Position numbers and translations under genes: made by a program. Below are positions 1 to 12,193 of a stretch of 46,795 nt of DNA, piece after piece. The stretch covers positions 19,339,756 to 19,386,550 of the forward strand of contig NC_049985.1 of assembly GCF_000003815.2 (NCBI RefSeq), in the 5' to 3' direction. The notes below the pieces were generated by a model, which saw only the letters and a list, made by a program, of their open reading frames with translations, ran no database searches and was not told where the DNA came from. Positions within the stretch are counted from its first letter, which is position 1. Every line of letters begins with the position of its first letter. Source of the DNA: Branchiostoma floridae. Lineage: Eukaryota; Chordata; Leptocardii; Amphioxiformes; Branchiostomatidae.

Positions 1-195
1 AGAGTAGTGAGGGGGATAGAGATTAGTGTTATACTGTAAACTGTAAGAGTAGTGAGGGGGATAGAGATTAGTGTTATACTGTAAACTGTAAGAGTAGTGA
101 GGGGGTGGAGATGAGTGTTATACCGTAAACTGTAAGAGTAGTGAGGGGGGTGGAGATGAGTGTTGTATTGTAACCTGTGAGAGTTAGTGGGGAGG
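1..195. repeat. 45-bp tandem repeat (about 4 copies)
   Basis: Four head-to-tail copies of a unit of about 45 bp begin with AGAGTAGTGAGGGGG and end with GTAAACTGTA. The first two copies (1-45, 46-90) are identical and the next two carry substitutions. A broken copy recurs near 287-325. The array reaches the left edge, so its true length is unknown. Confidence 0.9.
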
Positions 196-199
196 GGGA

Positions 200-290
200 T
201 AGAGATGATCATTTATGATCATGATGATTATTTATGATTATTTATGATCATGATGATTATGATCATCATGATCATTATGATGATGTAACC
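200..290. repeat. GATCAT/GATTAT simple-sequence tract
   Basis: Low-complexity AT-rich sequence made of interleaved TGATCA, TGATTA and TTATGA words. It follows directly after the 45-bp array and separates it from a decayed copy of that array. Confidence 0.75.
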
Positions 291-330
291 TATAAGAGTA
301 GTGGGGAGGGGGAGATGTGAGTGATATTAT

Positions 331-3300
331 CCAATGTTTGTATAATAGTTATGTGTTATCAATGAACAGTAACTACCAGTATCATGGCAGTATGACAGAT
401 GGAAATTACAGTAACATGTTTTCTGTTTATGGACATGAATTGCTATAAATGTTGTTAATAATGCCCTAATTTGCATGATAATAGCAACAATATTATGATA
501 TTTAGCAAGATGATATCTCAAGTAGGAATGAGGGTAGTTTTGAATATTCAGCTCAAAAGGACTTTTGACTGAGGTTATGCCAATGACATATTACAATATC
601 ATACTACTAATGTGCTACTAAACACCTTGATTGCATAATTAATGTCCGAATATTACTAGTATGTTCCCTTTGACAGACTTGGTACGTGGTATAAAATTTA
701 TACCCATAGTATAGGGAGGTTAGCTAAACATGTCAATATAATGAATTATATCAAAGTATATCCTGGATACTAATTAGGACCAAATGAGCATAATCATGAT
801 AATTTGGACTATTTCTCTCATAATTAATGCTATGGGTGTCATATTGGAGGTGAAGGGAAGGTGCATACAACAAAATGTGAATTATGTTAGTGAGTACTTC
901 ATGTGCATATTTGATGCAGAAACTGCTAATTTCTTCTGGTCAATGGTAGGGATTTCCTATAAGACATGTAGGTAGCTCTAGGATAGGTAAATACAATGGC
1001 ATGTGGGTAATGCTCATGATGACCTTATTTCCATTTTAATGCAGAAACTTCATTAATGATTCCTTTTGTGGTAAATGGAAGGGACTTCATGGTGGAGACA
1101 TAAGATTAAGAAGCTTGACAAATAGCCAATTCCAAGAAGTATGTGTTGTGCTACTTAGCATCTAATCTGCATAATAGATAATGACATTTTATACTTTCTT
1201 TAATACTGAAATATCATGCATTTTGTTCAAAATGTTACATTTTTATATAGTTGACAGTATAGTCATTAGGATGTAACAATGATTAGTCATTGTGAATGAA
1301 GATTCTTGATATTTATATTTCATAACATACTATGAAATATTATGTTTTATACAGGTGATGTTGTGCTGTGGATCTGAGGAGGGGGACAGCTGTTTTAGCC
1401 AGTCATATATCATTCGGCTTGATGGGAATTAGACAAACTTGGCCAAGCAACCACCTGTCAACATATCAAAACAGTCCCATCCATTCTTACAGAGTTTAGA
1501 ACCCTTCCCAAGCTACCTACTGTCTTACCCATTACCAGCAACATTTTTGTAGTTTTCAGGGGTCTTTCACACCTCTCTAAACAACCAAAATTGACATAAA
1601 GCCCAGCAGCAGCCATGTCTGATGAAAGCTCCTTGGTCAAAATGGGAATGTCTGCATGTTCTAGCACTAGCAACCATTGATTTTATTCTAACATCATAAT
1701 CAGAAACAATCCACAAATTAATCTTCACAACAATACCACCATGGATATAGATAGATGCAGTTTAACAGCAGTAAAAATTTGTTAATGACAATAGACTATT
1801 ATGTATCTTTTTGGGACATGTGATTGAATTCAGTAAAGCACATTAAAACCTTGCACTGTGCAAATAGCACCAGTGGGCATTTTGACATACTGAGAAACTT
1901 ATGAAAGCACTTGTTTGGTCTGTTTAGGAACAGATAACTACAAAACAAACCATGTTTGATTCATTGTTAGACAAACTCAGCACTGATTGTTAAACAATGG
2001 TTTCTTGAAATTTGTTTAACTAACATGGAGGTTAAAAACTGTGTAAATACCTTTCATGCGAACTAAGATATCCTGCAAATGGGATCATTTATTATGTTTT
2101 TGGCCCAACCAACCAACTAGATCCAACTAGTTTTGATCAACTAAATGACCTCAGCATGCATTTTTGCTCAGTCCCATGATATATATGTATATATGAGTGG
2201 TTCCCCACGACAAGTTTGTACATCATTTCACTCAACTGTAATTATATAACTCTGGCTATAAATTGTTGTTGTTTGATTACAAATCTTGTTTCTAATTTGG
2301 CATTGATATTTATACATGACGTCATGTTTGTTCAATAAAATTTGGCCAGTATTTAACGAATATGACTTTGTTTATTTCATATTGTTTAATAGCAAGGGCT
2401 AGTTATCATAAACTTCAGATGAAGGTAGGAAAGAAGAGAAAGTTGACCCTTCTGGATTAATACAAGGTGCATTATTGACTATGCATCATCACATGCCCCT
2501 TATATGCAACATCACAGATCAAAACACAATATCTTACTTATCTAATCTAGTGTGATCTAGTGTGAGTATAAAATGTAACTAGCAAACTGTACTCAGCCCT
2601 GGGTAAACCCTGGAGACGTGATTAAAAATGACAATGGTAGGACAAACTCTGAGCTATCTCATAGTTTTGATTATTTCAAGCTGGAAAAAAACCCTCTTGC
2701 TAGTGTCACAAACACATTGAAAACGATACAGTGTGCGTAGATAAGAACTGAATGTAATTCTAAGTTGGAACGCTTGGTAAGATTTTAAAGGATTGACAAC
2801 TTGGCTTGATAAATGGGAACTTTCTCTTTGACTGAGACTTGCAGATGAAACAATTACAACTTTACAATATGAACGAACGGTCGGTATAGCATATTATAAA
2901 CTAAAAGAGAAATTGAGGGACGCGTCTATTCTCCAAGCAGAGATTTCGGTCGGGAGGCGTCGACCGAAACCTCCGCCTGGAGAAAAATACGCGCTCCGCC
3001 GCACGCATGCTGTTTGTAACGTTATAACGTTTAATATATAGTGGTGCGTTCTTTTTCTGGAATCAAAATAACCGCTCCGAATGACATCGCCTCGCGCGGA
3101 TTGGGGGCATCTGCTTTTCGCACTCGAAATGTATGATAAACCATATATCGACAGAAAGTACAATTTTCGCTCTTTCATACACGCTAAATTTCCTGTTGGT
3201 TTGAAACCCACACCATGGTAAAAACAACAAAGGAATTTACACGAAAATTACGTGTTTTCGAGCCGTAATATTGGCGGGAAGGCGATAAAATAGCAGTTAA

Positions 3301-3950
3301 AAAAACTATAAGAGTAAAAAATGAAGCTGAAATATTGTAAATAACTGGAAAATAAGGAGATACAGGGTTAAATACTCCAGCGGCAAGGTTTCTTGCAAGG
3401 GGTGTTTACGCCCGGAGTCATGGAACGGACTACTTTCTCTCGCGGAAGGAAAATAAAACTGCCTCGAACTCTCGACGTGGCTGAGCGGCTGTTTAACCGG
3501 AGTGGTACATGGAATGGGTCACCTCTTTAGTAGCCCCGAAATACCACATTCTTAAAAGCCAAACCATTTCTTCAAAAATTCCTAAACAACCAAAAAATTG
3601 GCGCATGGCCAATCAAGCTTTCCCATTGACTAAATCTCGCCCTTTGGCCAGTGCAATTAATTCGCACTTCTGAGAAAAAAATATAGTTCCAGGGAAAAGC
3701 AAACATTGTCACAATCCTAATTGGCCCAAAATTTGCAACCACTTGGAGAATAGATCCTTTGTTACTTCAATCATTTAGAACGCATCACAAAAAGCCTATA
3801 ACCAGTACGCACAGTTTGCTTGGATATAGTGAGTCATCATGATAGTAACATTTCAATATCACAAGCTCTATATATTATCAGTAGGTATGAGAGTTAAGAT
3901 ATATTGCGATCGGCTATAGTAAAATATATAGAAATGTATTTTCTCATTAC
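331..3950. other. AT-rich stretch without a supported gene
   Basis: No open frame here has homology I recognise or a credible chain of splice sites. A minus-strand frame of 71 codons (1458-1673) and one of 105 codons (2894-3211) are unremarkable. AATAAA at 2334-2339 (+), after a possible acceptor near 1355, could mark the 3' end of a transcript entering from the left, but this is only a hint. GC content rises near 2900-3550. Confidence 0.5.
2930..2983. repeat. GC-rich hairpin carrying the CTCCAAGCAGAG word
   Basis: The left arm starts TCTCCAAGCAGAG and is followed by TTTCGGTCG. The right arm is the near-complete reverse complement (CGACCGAAAC ... CCTGGAGA), with a loop of about 8-10 nt. The same 12-mer recurs at 27773 and 39989, which suggests the end of a dispersed element. 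Confidence 0.7.
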
Positions 3951-4161
3951 CTGCAGGCGTATAATACGTGGCTTCTCCATCATTTTCGTACGTGTGCGCA
4001 TATGTTTCTTGGTCTTCCTGCCGCTTGTCTGGAGCGCCGATGCCATGGCAAACTCGCCCGCGGGAACCCGCCTGATGGGCAGCGGGTGATGGGGAAGGCG
4101 GCCCGCTGGTTCGGCCGGGCCCCGAGCGAGAGGATCGCACGGGGTGTGCTTCCTTGTTCAT
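3951..4161 (-). CDS. Likely 5' coding exon of a membrane receptor-like protein (minus strand)
   Basis: The reading frame opens with ATG at 4161 and runs 70 codons plus one base to a consensus donor, CAG|GTAATG, at 3950/3951. The peptide is basic and Pro/Ser/Gly-rich at first, then acidic and tyrosine-rich (motifs ETYAHTYEND and EATYYTPAG). Such tails are typical of the N-terminal cytoplasmic part of amphioxus type II lectin-domain proteins, and the phase-1 end matches the exon phases of the lectin gene that starts 3.5 kb away on the other strand. No following exon was found between 1 and 3950, so the gene either leaves the window or is a remnant. Plus-strand frames over the same bases have no splice support. 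The function is inferred from composition only. Confidence 0.45.
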
Positions 4162-4606
4162 CTGTACTGCACTGGCCAGTAACAGGTGGAAAGCCTCTAA
4201 ACAGCAAAGATACTGAATAAAGAAAAAAATTCACACAATTAGTCTAAGGTATAAAGGGACTTTTATGCGTTTGTGGATTGAATGGTAGTATATAGCACGT
4301 CAAATAAACCATTTGTTCTTTCTCTTGTTGTAGATAAATGACTGCATTAACTGTGATGTATGTATTGGTGTCGGTATCAGAAAAAAAACAACGAAAAATG
4401 CAATCAGCGTATTCTTATCAACAAGTGTTTGTGCTACGAATATACCAAAAAGTTTAAAAATCAAGCAAAAAGTAATGTTTTCTCTGATTTACACTCAGCA
4501 CTTATAATTAGGCAAAGGAGTATACTGGACAGTTGAACGCAAACCGATGTCGGTAGACTATCTCCATGATTTAGTTTTTGTACAACTATGCTTTCCTTAC
4601 ATGACG
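4162..4606. other. Intergenic, no feature seen
   Basis: AT-rich sequence upstream of the minus-strand exon. It could contain that gene's promoter or 5' UTR, but no core motif stands out. Confidence 0.4.
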
Positions 4607-4955
4607 AACCCTATTCATACTGGGTTTTATTTGGATAATCTTGCCGGGGGGAGGGGCGGATGGCTTTTAAAAGCCTGACTTTGAAGCTCCTTTAATCCCT
4701 AAACAATCTATCATATGACGACCAAATTTTCAGATAATGGTGTTCAAGTATAATAGGTTGAGCATAGAAACCAACATAGGGAGCCCAAAATTTAGTCGTT
4801 TCAAGGTGTTATGAAGACCTACCTATGAGCCAAATATCAAGACAATCCATTTAGATATTTTGGAGTTATGCTGGTCGACTGTACACATACGCACAAATAT
4901 ACAAACTGTACGGAAAACATATTTCCTTCTAGCGAAAGTAAAAATTCAATGTGTG
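4607..4955. mobile_element. Decayed dispersed element with AACCCTATTC end
   Basis: The stretch starting AACCCTATTCATACTGGG, followed by a G-run and GGCTTTTAAAAGCC, matches the reverse complement of the right end of the 5686-6624 element. The sequence that follows (GGAGTTATGCTGGTCGAC, then TACACATACGCAC and an AAAACATA...TAGCGAAAG end at 4860-4940) resembles the 3' part of a widespread invertebrate repeat. Both parts are fragments, and the boundary between them is not clear. Confidence 0.45.
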
Positions 4956-5685
4956 ATGCGTGCGAACATGTAGAGAAAGGGACTTATGATAAAAAGACCA
5001 CACTCTTCACCACCAACCCCTGGCTGGAGAGGTAAGTATTGACATCTGCTTACCAACGTAAGAATTTAAAGACTCTTTTATAATCAAGACAATAATGTAC
5101 ATTGTGTGCAACATGTTGTAACTAGAGTTACACGATCCCATACCGTCACCAAATGATTTTAAACTTTACAACTGGTGTATTAGTTATGTGTGTCATTAAT
5201 TATGCATATAAGGTCCTCATAAATTATATATGTTGATCATCTCCTCCACCCAAATAACAGACGTACACAATCTATGCTAAGAAAGCAGGCATTCATTGCA
5301 TTTCTCATAATCAATGCAAATGATCAGGCCCGCAGTTGAATGTTCAATGGTGTTCACCTTTACATAACTTTCAAATATTGCAGGTAAGGAAGTCCTGCCA
5401 TTTACCATAAAAGTACTATATAATTTCCTCGTTAATTATGCAAATTAGGCCTATATTCGCATACTATTTATCTATCAGTATTCTTCACTTTCTCAGTTAC
5501 CAAATGTTGCAATCGTCCTATAATGAAACGAATCGGGGTTTGACAAGCCAGATGGGCGTGAGGTAAAATTTTAATCCTTCCAAAAGATTTAAAATGTTGG
5601 GCGTACAGGGCCGCTGTATGTTGACAGAATTTCATACGGGCTGCATAAGCACTTAAATATATAGTCGTGCATCTGTGACCCTCCA

Positions 5686-6624
5686 TTAACCCTTGGGGGG
5701 GCTTTTGAGGCCCGCGCTAACTTCGATGTCCTATAACGCCAGAACGGCTTACGCTAGAGCCACCAAATTTGGTGAGTTTTCTTAAAATATTGTTGGCAAC
5801 AATTTTACGAAGTTTGACAGATTTTTCATTTTTTCTTGTTGCCATTGCAACCGTTTGTTGACAGGCAGTTTTGCCAAAAATCACTATTTTTGGTTCTAAC
5901 TATGTATTTTTCACATTTATTTGCTATATTACTGCGATTTTGTTACATAAATAAAATCTTATACTATTCAGCATATCTTTCATAATTATACATGCATAAA
6001 TTATGCTAATTTGATGACGTCATCAGCCCAAAATCCAAGATGGCGGACCGAATGGCCAGATCAAGAATAACAAGCTAATTATCCCTTAAAATTTGTATCT
6101 ACCTGGTATTTTTTCATCAAAAACCACCTAAATAAATGAATTTAGTCTATTTCCATTGTCCTTTGTGATTATTTGTTGCAAAAAAAGTATTTTTAAAAAT
6201 TCAAGGTGGTGGATATAACATGGCGGAGCCCAACTCGTATCTTAGATATGCATGACGTCATTTTATGACGTCATATTGACGTCATTGATGTTGCTATTGG
6301 CAACGCAAGTCGTAATAAACATTATTATTCTGTTATCTGCACTTGTTGTTACATTTTTGCAGCATAACTTGAAGTTTTCTGAGAATACCCATTTTTCATG
6401 GGTTTGGCCAATGTAATCATTGATGACGTCATAATTACGTCATCTTACGTCAACGTGACGTCAAACGTCACATTCTTGTCAGATATTATGTCAAAATTAT
6501 GTCTTAAAAATTTGGTGGCCCTACGGCACGTCGTTTTAGAGTTATAGGACTTAGAAATGGAGGGCCTCAAAAGCCCCCCCCCGGTCCTGGGATGACCAAA
6601 AAAGCCCGGTCTGAATAGGGTTAA
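5686..6624. mobile_element. TTAA-flanked non-autonomous DNA transposon (piggyBac-like signature)
   Basis: The element is bounded by TTAA at 5686-5689 and 6621-6624. Just inside, the left end reads CCCTTGGGGGGGCTTTTGAGG and the right end, reverse-complemented, reads CCCTATTCAGACCGG and then GGGGCTTTTGAGG. Further inside, both ends share TCCTATAAC and GCCACCAAATTT in inverted order, so the terminal inverted repeats are long but imperfect. There is no coding capacity. TTAA target sites with ends starting CCC are typical of the piggyBac superfamily, and that assignment is inference. The interior holds six TGACGTCA palindromes. A second partial copy lies at 8503-8877, and end fragments lie near 4607 and 11307. 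Confidence 0.7.
6015..6463. promoter_or_regulatory. Cluster of six TGACGTCA (CRE/ATF-type) palindromes
   Basis: Exact TGACGTCA occurs at 6015-6022, 6253-6260, 6266-6273, 6277-6284, 6424-6431 and 6456-6463, with further TACGTCA half-sites. This octamer is the consensus for CREB/ATF-type bZIP factors. The sites lie inside the transposon, 1.2-1.6 kb upstream of the proposed first exon of the lectin gene. The motif is seen directly. Regulatory activity is conjecture. Confidence 0.4.
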
Positions 6625-7139
6625 GGCAGAATAATTCCTCGAATTCGAAAGAAAATGCGTTTCTCCAGCTACAAACTAGTGATCAAACTCGTTACTCCTC
6701 AAAGTAGATGCCAGACTGGCAGTGTAGACACTCTATTCTTTGAGGTGGTGCGCGGCGGCCAGTTGTAACAATTGTAACAAAATAAAGAGCTTTGATTGCG
6801 ACAAATCAGCTATTTAACCACTCCCCTGTAAGCATCTATAAAACAGTATTTATGACATTTTGAGATGGCGTTTTCCGCAGTACATTCTCTCTGTTTGTTT
6901 CAAATTGTTTTTAGTCGTGTAGGCAACGCTTCTATTAGGATTGATTTTCTAATTATTATTGATTTTAAGATTAGCGTAAAATTGATGTGTGTTGAAGACA
7001 ATTCAATCTGGTGTGGACTAATGTTGAAAGCGTTTTGAGTATTTGAAAGTAATATGCTAACTGTAATTTATACAAACACGTGGGTTAAAAGAACACTATA
7101 GCTTTGATGAAAATTACTTACAACCTTCGGAAACTGATA

Positions 7140-7745
7140 AATAATTCACGAGGTCTTGTCTCATTAGTCTAGGTATGTCAACGATCTTGTGCTGCAGCTC
7201 TTTATTTCAGTCGTCAAGCTAAGGCTAACTTTCACATTTTAGCTTGTAGCAAATCATATCATTTGGTCAGAAATTACGTTTCATATCGCCTTAAAACGCG
7301 ATTTTTCTTGTATCGACAGTTTGCCAGACATTTTGTTTTTTGAGCGCAGTGCTCATTCTTTGACAAAATGAAATCATTGCTGCAAGGACGTTGAGAAAAA
7401 CAAGCTTTGAAGAAATGCCCATCCCTGCCTAGCCGAAAAATTCATGAGGTGTTGCCTCATTAGGTACGTCTTCGATCCTGTGCTGCAGTTCTTTATAAAG
7501 GTCGTCAAGCTAAGACAATCATTTAACATTTTAGCTTGTAGCAAATCATATAATTCGGTCAGAAATTACGTTTCATATCGTTCTCAAATGTCTTTTTTCT
7601 TGTATCAACAGTTTGAATTCTGAGCGCAGTGCCTATTCTTGGACAAAGTGAGATGATTGCATCCAGGATGCTGAGAAAAACAAGCATCAGAGAAATTTCC
7701 ATTCCTGCCTCACCAAATTCTAAGATGCCATCACCTTCACGCCAA
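7140..7745. repeat. Direct duplication of about 290 bp, second copy holding exon 1
   Basis: Two head-to-tail copies (about 7140-7436 and 7437-7745) share AATTC-rich starts, TGTGCTGCAG, CGTCAAGCTAAG, TTTTAGCTTGTAGCAAATC, GAAATTACGTTTCATATCG and TGAGCGCAGTGC, with offsets of 280-296 bp. In the first copy, the segment matching exon 1 of the lectin gene is broken by in-frame stops. Only the second copy stays open into a donor. Confidence 0.85.
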
Positions 7746-7758
7746 GATATGGATTCAG
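7653..7758 (+). CDS. Lectin gene, candidate exon 1
   Basis: ATG at 7653 opens 35 codons plus one base ending GATTCAG|GTAGGT, a strong donor in phase 1 that suits the next exon. The peptide is short, basic and Ser-rich (RMLRKTS, SPNSKMPSPS), with possible phosphorylation sites. Alternatively, translation starts at the ATG at 8199, which lies just before the exon 2 acceptor and in the same frame. Confidence 0.45.
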
Positions 7759-10700
7759 GTAGGTAAAAGTCTATTGCTTGAATGACGACAGTAGCAAAGG
7801 TTTCCGTCAAAAATGGCCCCTACTGCGACTTTATTTCTTTATTTCTTTGTTTAGGTTTTTTTACATGGTGAAAGGGAGGAAAAAACAGGTGCAAAAATGC
7901 ACCTTTGAAGGCTGCCCTCCCGTACAGAAAATACATTAATAGCGCAAAGTAATATACAATACAATGACATGTAAACTAATAACAATATACATTATCAAAG
8001 TATACAACCGTTAGGCAAAATCATGGCACTAACTAGCGTGGTCTTAATGCTAGGTACGAGCTCCATCCACAGCAAGTGGTCTAGGTCAACTTTTATGGTC
8101 ATCGATCTTACCACATCAACATAATTGATTAATGACGCATTGGTGAAATCAGTACCCTCGATAAGCTTTCAAATATTTATTTTTATTGATAATATTTCAT
8201 GACAGGCAGACAAATCAAGGTCGATGAGAACTGTGAAGATCCCAACAGCATTGGTTTCCATTATTTAGGACAAATGGAAACGCTGAAGAGAGAACCAACC
8301 GATATCGGGACGTACAGTCAACTACCTGGGACTGGGGGCTTCGTTGGCAACCAGAAATATGGGCGTGGCGCTTTACGGCAGGGGGAAATTCAAGGTAACG
8401 TAACATATTATTGTTGTAACCTTTGCCAAAAAAGTGCGCGCGCGCCTCTGTGTGTATGTTTGTGTGTGTGTGTTTGTTTGCGTATGTGTTTGTGTGTCAT
8501 TTTCTGACGTCATATTGGCGTCAGTGTCGTCGTCATTGGCAACAAAAGACTTGGCAGACTTAGACAATAATATGATAACCTTTATAGTCATCGCTTTCTT
8601 TAATACCTTTAAGTATAGCGGAAATTTCATATGTAGACAATTTTAGCCTAAAATATGAGCTTATGGCGTCATAATTACGTCATATTACGTCATAAAAACA
8701 CGAAACTTACAGAAAATATAAAACTTTACTAGTACATCATCCCCTCCAAATTTGGTGATCGTAACCTAAGCTGTTCGGAAAGTACGAAGGGGGGTGGGGG
8801 AGGTCAAAAGAGCCCCCCACCCCCCGGTTCCCAAGTAGCCCCAAAAAGCGCGGTCTGGATAATGTTAAATCAATCTTTCCATTACGACACTGCAAAGGGA
8901 CATCCAGATTTGTTATCTCGTGTTCCGGACTAGCTATGGCCATGGTTTTTGAAAGTTGTTTAGCGTTTAATAGCGAATGTTGTTCACTTTCATATCCCAG
9001 ATTCAAACTCAGACTCTTTATTTGAGATATTATTAGAATAGCACTATGTATGTAAACGGAGTTCTTTTGTAAAGAATAGTAACACTGGTTGTAACTTGTT
9101 GGCATTCGGTAATTACATAACGTATCACAAACACATTACAAAGGACGAAGTAAATAGAACGAGAAGAATGTTTTTTGACGACGCCGGCATTTTTCCAAGA
9201 ATGCTAGTACTCCACAGTATGCTGGGTATACAATCCCCCCCCCCCCTAAATCTGTTCCAGATGTATCTCTGGTATGCAATGGTGGAATGTAGGTCAGACC
9301 ATTGTGCTGTACCGGGGATAGTACATTTCTGCTGGCTGTAGGTTTATGTTACAGGTGGGCTAGTATATTGTGCCAGAGATAGTGCGACAGGGAAGTTCCA
9401 GTCTATTTCTGATTTGAGCTGTATTGTTGTACCCTCAATCGTCGTCATGGCAATAATACATTTTTATTGTCAGTCTTGTTGAACATAAAAAGTTTTTACA
9501 GGAGATCATTGAAACTAAGTTCAAGTGATTTCTTCGGTACAAAACTAAAAACATGCCTTCTATAAGAAGAATTGCTTATTTGTAACCAATTAATAACCAA
9601 ATTGACCATCTTTTCTTACCAATTTGTTTCATTCTATCCAGACGGTTAAAGAATAGGATTTGGGCTCCACAGCAAATGTAAAAGTTTGTAAATGTAATCC
9701 ATTTTTTTACATTTTCCATTTTTTTCTTTGTAAGGCCTTATTTTGTACATTATAGTGTTCTCTTAATTGCATTTACCGTTAAAGAACACATTCTTTATAA
9801 TTTGCGCAGAATGCACGATTTTGCACTCCGAAACCGAAGAACAGTCTCCTGGAACAAATGAGTCCCATTACTATTCTAACATTGTGGGCAACTACTGTGT
9901 AGAAGAAGATATCCATGGCCCACGACAGGCTAGTCACCAAAGTGGACACGGTGGACAGTCACCTGCAGAAGATACAGACAAGACGGCCCGTAACGGTGAC
10001 CGCCGGTTTGAGAACACGATGTACGCGGCGGGTGTGTTACGACAGGACGACGGAGGTACGTTTTGTTGTTTGCATTCTTGTAACATTTACCATTTCCACT
10101 GCAAAGGAATGAGTAGAGCAATTCCTAGGACTAATTATGTGTTCGTGTGTGTGTTTGTGTGTGTGCGTTTGTGTGCGTGCGAGCACACGTATGTACATGA
10201 AAGACCAGGACAACGATAGAGGATATAAAAGAATTGGAAAAAGTATCTGTAATTTGCAAGGAAGGGACCTTTTCATTTCTGTTGAGTGCATGAATCTTAT
10301 CTAATGCTACAAATAGAATCTAACACCTGCAGACTCAGACCCTTCCGTTGAAACTTAATACCAAGCAAATGTATCTAAACTGAATTGGAATAAAATGGCC
10401 CAAAATTTACACGTGTATGCCTATACTAGCATTTTTGTAACTTTCCGCCATCTGACATTTACATAGCCTATCAAAAATACCAAACGAAGAACAAAGGCTA
10501 ATTGAATTTGGGGATATCAAGAAGAACAAAGGCTAATTGAATTTGGGGATATCTTTTGAAGAAAAAATTAACGGTAAAGTTTTGCATAAGATCACCAAAA
10601 CCCCTTTTATCACCCCTTCTATATATATATAGATAGATAGATAGATATATATATATATAGTAAACTGAATTGCACTAAAATGGCCCAAAATTCACACGTA

Positions 10701-12159
10701 TATGCACTGCACACGTACACGCCGTTGTTTATACTAGCCTTTTTATAACGTGTCGTCATCAGACATTTGCAGAACCTAACCGAAATACCACACGAAGAAC
10801 AAAGGCCAGTTGAATTTCGAAAATTCCTTTGAAGGAAAAGGTGATTAAGTAAAGTTTTGCATAAGGTCACCCAAACCCCTTTTATCACCGTATAGCCGTA
10901 AACAACAATTTTAAGTAATGTGTCTGGAGAGGAATTAAACATTCTTTGATGGGACTATGCGAACTGCTGAAAACGACTGGCTTTTTTGTAGCTTATCACC
11001 ATCCAGATTAATTAATCCATCACTTCTTAACTAAGAATTCAACTTGATAGATAGTTTAGGATAATGGTATTTTAGCAACCTTATGTTCTCAACTTCGAAT
11101 ATTTGGAAATGTAATTTTTCTTTAATTTGTTGGTTATTTGTTCCATTAATCGTTCTTATTTGATTATTCAATATCAGAGTTTAGACATTATAATGCAACA
11201 CTGTATCAAATAAATGTTACATTGTGATGATGATGGTATTACAAACTGTGACAAAATATCAATCTAGCTCCGGATAATATCTTCACATCACATTGTTAGA
11301 AATATATAACCCTATGCAGACCGCGCTTTTTTGGTCAACCATTTTGAAAATGAAAAGGTTTTACATAAGATCATTGAAACATTTTTCTATAGTTATTGGT
11401 TATTTCTATTGTATTACTTTGATATGATGAATTCCTTGTATGTTTGTCAGCATTCTAGTAGTGTCTGCCGCTCCCAAACCAAAGCTGCCTAGGCAAGACC
11501 ATGCAATGACTTGTATCATTGTCAATAAAGTCAAAGTCAACTGTTCAAGTGATTTCTTTCCGGTAAAAAAACTAAAAATATGCATTCTATGAGGAGAATT
11601 GCTTGTTTGTAACAAATCAATACCCAAATTAACCATCTTTTCTTCCCAAATCCATTTCATTCTATCCAAACGGTTAAAGGCTAGGATTTGGGGACATTCC
11701 GGTCTCGACTGCAAATGTTTGTACATGTAAATCTTTTTCTCATTTTCCGTTTTCTTACTAGGCAAGGTATTATTTTGTACATTATAAATATTCTCGTAAT
11801 TGCATTTACCGTTAAAAAGCACATCATTCTTTATTGTATTTTGCTCAGAATGTACGATTTTGTACTCCGAAACCGAAGAACAATCTCCTGGCACAAATGA
11901 GCCCCATTACTATTCCGACAATGTGGACAACTACTGTGTAGAAGAAGATATCAACGACCCACGACAGGCTAGTCACCAAAGTGGACACGGTGAACAGTCA
12001 GCTGCAGAAGATACAGACAAGATGGGCCGTGACGGTACCTGTCTGTTTAAGAACCCGATGTACGCGGCGGGTGTGTTACGACAGGATGAGGGAGGTACGT
12101 TTTGTTGTTTGCATTCTTGTAACATTCACAATTACAAAGGAATGATTAGAGGACTGAAG

Positions 12160-12193
<34 letters not shown>

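Noticed and set aside
784-975. 63-codon plus-strand frame
   Set aside because: Short, AT-driven, no splice sites or similarity that I recognise.
1458-1673. 71-codon minus-strand frame
   Set aside because: No family resemblance, no consistent phase with the exon at 3951-4161, and biased by short low-complexity words; not enough to call an exon.
3474-3500. CGTGGCTGAGCGGCTG, similar to the A-box region of tRNA-Ser/Leu
   Set aside because: No B box (GGTTCGAATCC-like), acceptor stem or anticodon arm follows within 100 bp.
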